Source: BS750m-G69 sp964441235
GTDB taxonomy: Bacteria; Fidelibacterota; UBA2242
Assembly: GCA_964441235.1 (NCBI GenBank)
Contig: CAYTUQ010000023.1
Span: 1 to 53,712 of the forward strand
Direction of reading: 5' to 3'
DNA: 53,712 bases
Shown here: piece by piece, positions 52,035-53,712 of the stretch
Position numbering within the stretch: the first letter of the stretch is position 1
Layout of the letters: each line of letters starts with the position of its first letter
Made by a program: the position numbers and the translations under genes
The notes under the pieces: model-generated
Seen by the model: the letters and a program-made list of their open reading frames with translations, nothing else
What the model was told of the DNA's origin: nothing
Database searches by the model: none

Positions 52035-53712
52035 TTATGCAATGACTTCAATGGTGTTATACCCATAGTTTCGAATTGCAATGGTTTGATTAATTTTATC
52101 TTCTAATATACCCCGCATATTTGGCTCTAATGACTTTTCAGAATGTTGTCTCTGTTTCTTGTTTTGTGTTTTAGATTCATTAAAATCACCTACCTGAGCT
52201 TCCAGTGAGTCAAGAGGAAATCCCTTTTTGGATAAATCTTCACTTATTGTTGGTAGTAATTTTTCCAATTCTGTATGAATAATTTTCGATTCTACTATAA
52301 TTGTCATCTGATTTATTATTGAATCCTGTTCAAATTTGATTTCTAATGGACCAAATTTTCCACCATCAATCACTAAGTTTGTTCGGGAAGTCTGGTTTGC
52401 CTGTGATTGCGAAATTATCCGGGCGATTTTCTGAATCATGATTTCTAATGATACTTCCGAACCGAAATTCAGTTGATTTGGCACACTGTTTGTCAGCTGT
52501 GTCTGGTGAATTTCTGTAAAATTGGGTAACTGAGTCTGTTTGAAAATATTTTTATGCTTTCCAATGGTAGAAATATCGCTCATACGAGAAAAGATTTTTT
52601 CCTGGATAAAAAATTTCTGGTTTTTTTCAGAACTTCCGATATCTTCTTTAAAATATCTATAATTATAGGAATTGTCATCAGTCGATTGCACTTTATTAAC
52701 ACTACCCGACTTATTCTGGCTTGCTTTATTTATTAAATGTCTTCTTATATTTCTAATATTTAAATCTAAGCCTCCAGTATTTTTTAAAGTATTTGACAAA
52801 TTCAACTTTGTATATTTACTTATTTTGCTTGCTACTGTAGAAACCAATTTTTCATTTTCATTTTTTTCAATGGATTTTTCCCTCTGTACCTTTTTAGGAA
52901 CATCAGGTCGAGCATTTATAATTCCATTCGCCAGGTGGTGTTCTTTTATTGAAGTCCGATAAATAAACTTAGAGTCACTTCCTAACTTGCTCTTTAATAC
53001 CTTCTGCGTGCCCGCTCTGAGTTTGTCTGCAATATTTTTATTATCTAACCGCTCACCTTTTCTTAATTCTATTCCCAAAACCTGTACATTCTTTAAATCT
53101 TTCCCTGAGAATTGCTCTCCATGAGCCCTGTTGACAACTACTGATTGAGTACTGTTAATTTTATTCGCAATGCTTTGATTTACTGTTGAAACTTTATTCC
53201 CGACTTTTGAGCTGTTTTCTGAATTACTTAAAACCTTTGAACTATTTACTTTGAGTTCACTTACATGGTCTTGATTATTTTGCTGTTTAATTCTATTTCC
53301 AGAAGCAATTGTAGAGAATTGTTTTTCAGTAACACCTTTCTCTGTAAGCTGCTTTCCATGAATCTTGTTAACAACGACTGATTGAGCAATGTTAACTTTA
53401 TTCGCAATGCTTTGACTTACTGTTGAAACTTTATTCCCGACTTTTGAGCTGTTTTCTGAATTACTTAAAACCTTTGAACTATTTACTTTGAGTTCACTTA
53501 CATTACCTTGATTATTTTGCTGCTTAATTCTATTTCCCGAAGCAATTGTAGAGAATTGTTTTTCACTAACACCTTTCTCTGTAAGCTGCTCTCCATGAGC
53601 CCTGTTGACAACGACTGATTGAGCAATGTTAACTTTATTCGCAATGCTTTGACTTACTGTTGAAACTTTATTCCCGACTTTTGAGCTGTTTTCTGAATTA
53701 CTTAAAACCTTT
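52035..53712 (-). CDS. fliK: Hook-length control protein FliK, partial, with 79-residue repeats
   Basis: The frame is open from the stop at 52035 to the right edge (no stop in the sense frame in the upstream repeats), so the 5' end lies outside. The C-terminal domain (about the last 150 residues) matches Flg_hook: DGGKFGPLEIKFEQDSI followed by VESKIIHTELEKLLP and the LSKKGF-PL end. Upstream, 237-bp (79-residue) tandem repeats cover 53115 to the edge: units with HGKQ/HGEQ, SELKVNSSKVLSNSE and SKVGNKVSTVNQSIANKI. FliK acts as a secreted ruler of hook length, so the repeat count may set hook length. A TTG at 53078 is inside the frame and not needed as a start. Confidence 0.88.
   Translation of the reverse strand, partial: KVLSNSENSSKVGNKVSTVSQSIANKVNIAQSVVVNRAHGEQLTEKGVSEKQFSTIASGNRIKQQNNQGNVSELKVNSSKVLSNSENSSKVGNKVSTVSQSIANKVNIAQSVVVNKIHGKQLTEKGVTEKQFSTIASGNRIKQQNNQDHVSELKVNSSKVLSNSENSSKVGNKVSTVNQSIANKINSTQSVVVNRAHGEQFSGKDLKNVQVLGIELRKGERLDNKNIADKLRAGTQKVLKSKLGSDSKFIYRTSIKEHHLANGIINARPDVPKKVQREKSIEKNENEKLVSTVASKISKYTKLNLSNTLKNTGGLDLNIRNIRRHLINKASQNKSGSVNKVQSTDDNSYNYRYFKEDIGSSEKNQKFFIQEKIFSRMSDISTIGKHKNIFKQTQLPNFTEIHQTQLTNSVPNQLNFGSEVSLEIMIQKIARIISQSQANQTSRTNLVIDGGKFGPLEIKFEQDSIINQMTIIVESKIIHTELEKLLPTISEDLSKKGFPLDSLEAQVGDFNESKTQNKKQRQHSEKSLEPNMRGILEDKINQTIAIRNYGYNTIEVIA
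53114..53712 (-). repeat. 237-bp in-frame tandem repeat of fliK
   Basis: Aligned units begin at 53114, 53351 and 53588 (period 237 bp = 79 codons); the last is cut by the window edge. Differences between units are mostly single bases, so the array is recent or homogenised. Confidence 0.88.

Overview
This window is an AT-rich bacterial chromosome segment dominated by one long leftward (minus-strand) flagellar gene array. Genes for the P and L rings (flgI, flgH, flgA) imply a diderm (Gram-negative) cell envelope. Flagellum placement genes (flhF, flhG), a sigma-28 gene (fliA), a csrA/fliW pair and at least one good sigma-54 promoter are present. The gene order, low GC and the many short palindromic repeats recall uncultivated lineages of the FCB type (for example Calditrichota or Marinimicrobia-like groups), but that is inference; no ribosomal or taxonomic marker is present.

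Layout, left to right. Positions 1-1240 look like the end of an accessory island: an integron-type attC site, an HNH-like single-gene cassette, a second partial attC, a terminator and a 3' fragment of a tRNA gene (possible integration scar). Position 1942 starts the only other rightward gene, a glycosyltransferase-TPR protein. Positions 3605-9517 hold two sensor kinases (one a hybrid) and a Crp-like regulator broken by a one-base frameshift. Positions 9527-19797 form a leftward glycan cluster read in the order aminotransferase, ATP-grasp/HAD fusion, pyruvyl-transferase-like protein, truncated glycosyltransferase, then a 2150-residue protein that strings together a methyltransferase, four glycosyltransferase-like modules, a second methyltransferase and TPRs. 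Positions 19.8-21.5 kb are a gene-free island of nested inverted repeats.

From 21476 to the right edge everything is flagellar and on the minus strand. In transcription order (from the right edge) it reads fliK (partial), flgD, a flagellar operon protein, flgE, motA, motB, fliL, fliM, fliN, fliO, fliP, fliQ, fliR, flhB, flhA, flhF, flhG, a small membrane protein, fliA, three uncharacterised genes, two kinases, then a second block with its own sigma-54 promoter: flgF, flgG, flgA, flgH, flgI, flgJ, flgN, flgK, flgL, fliW, csrA. Together these give the hook, rod cap, rings, export gate, switch, stator, hook-filament junction and the FliW-CsrA control of flagellin translation. Basal-body genes such as fliE, fliF, fliG, fliH and fliI, and flagellin itself, are not in the window. 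The glycan cluster beside csrA/fliW may modify flagellin or another surface structure; this is inferred from position only.

The most unusual non-coding signal is a set of short inverted-repeat elements in nearly every intergenic gap. One family (six copies) keeps a TTYACCCYGT-like outer end while the inner stem bases differ between copies and change in a compensatory way on both arms. Two further MITE-like families, a double-hairpin repeat and GC-rich palindromes (one inside csrA) accompany it. Protein-level oddities include an FlhB with NPIF in place of the NPTH self-cleavage motif, an FlgH without a lipobox, a fliL start region present in three tandem copies, a FliK with 79-residue repeats and a kinase lacking its ATPase domain.
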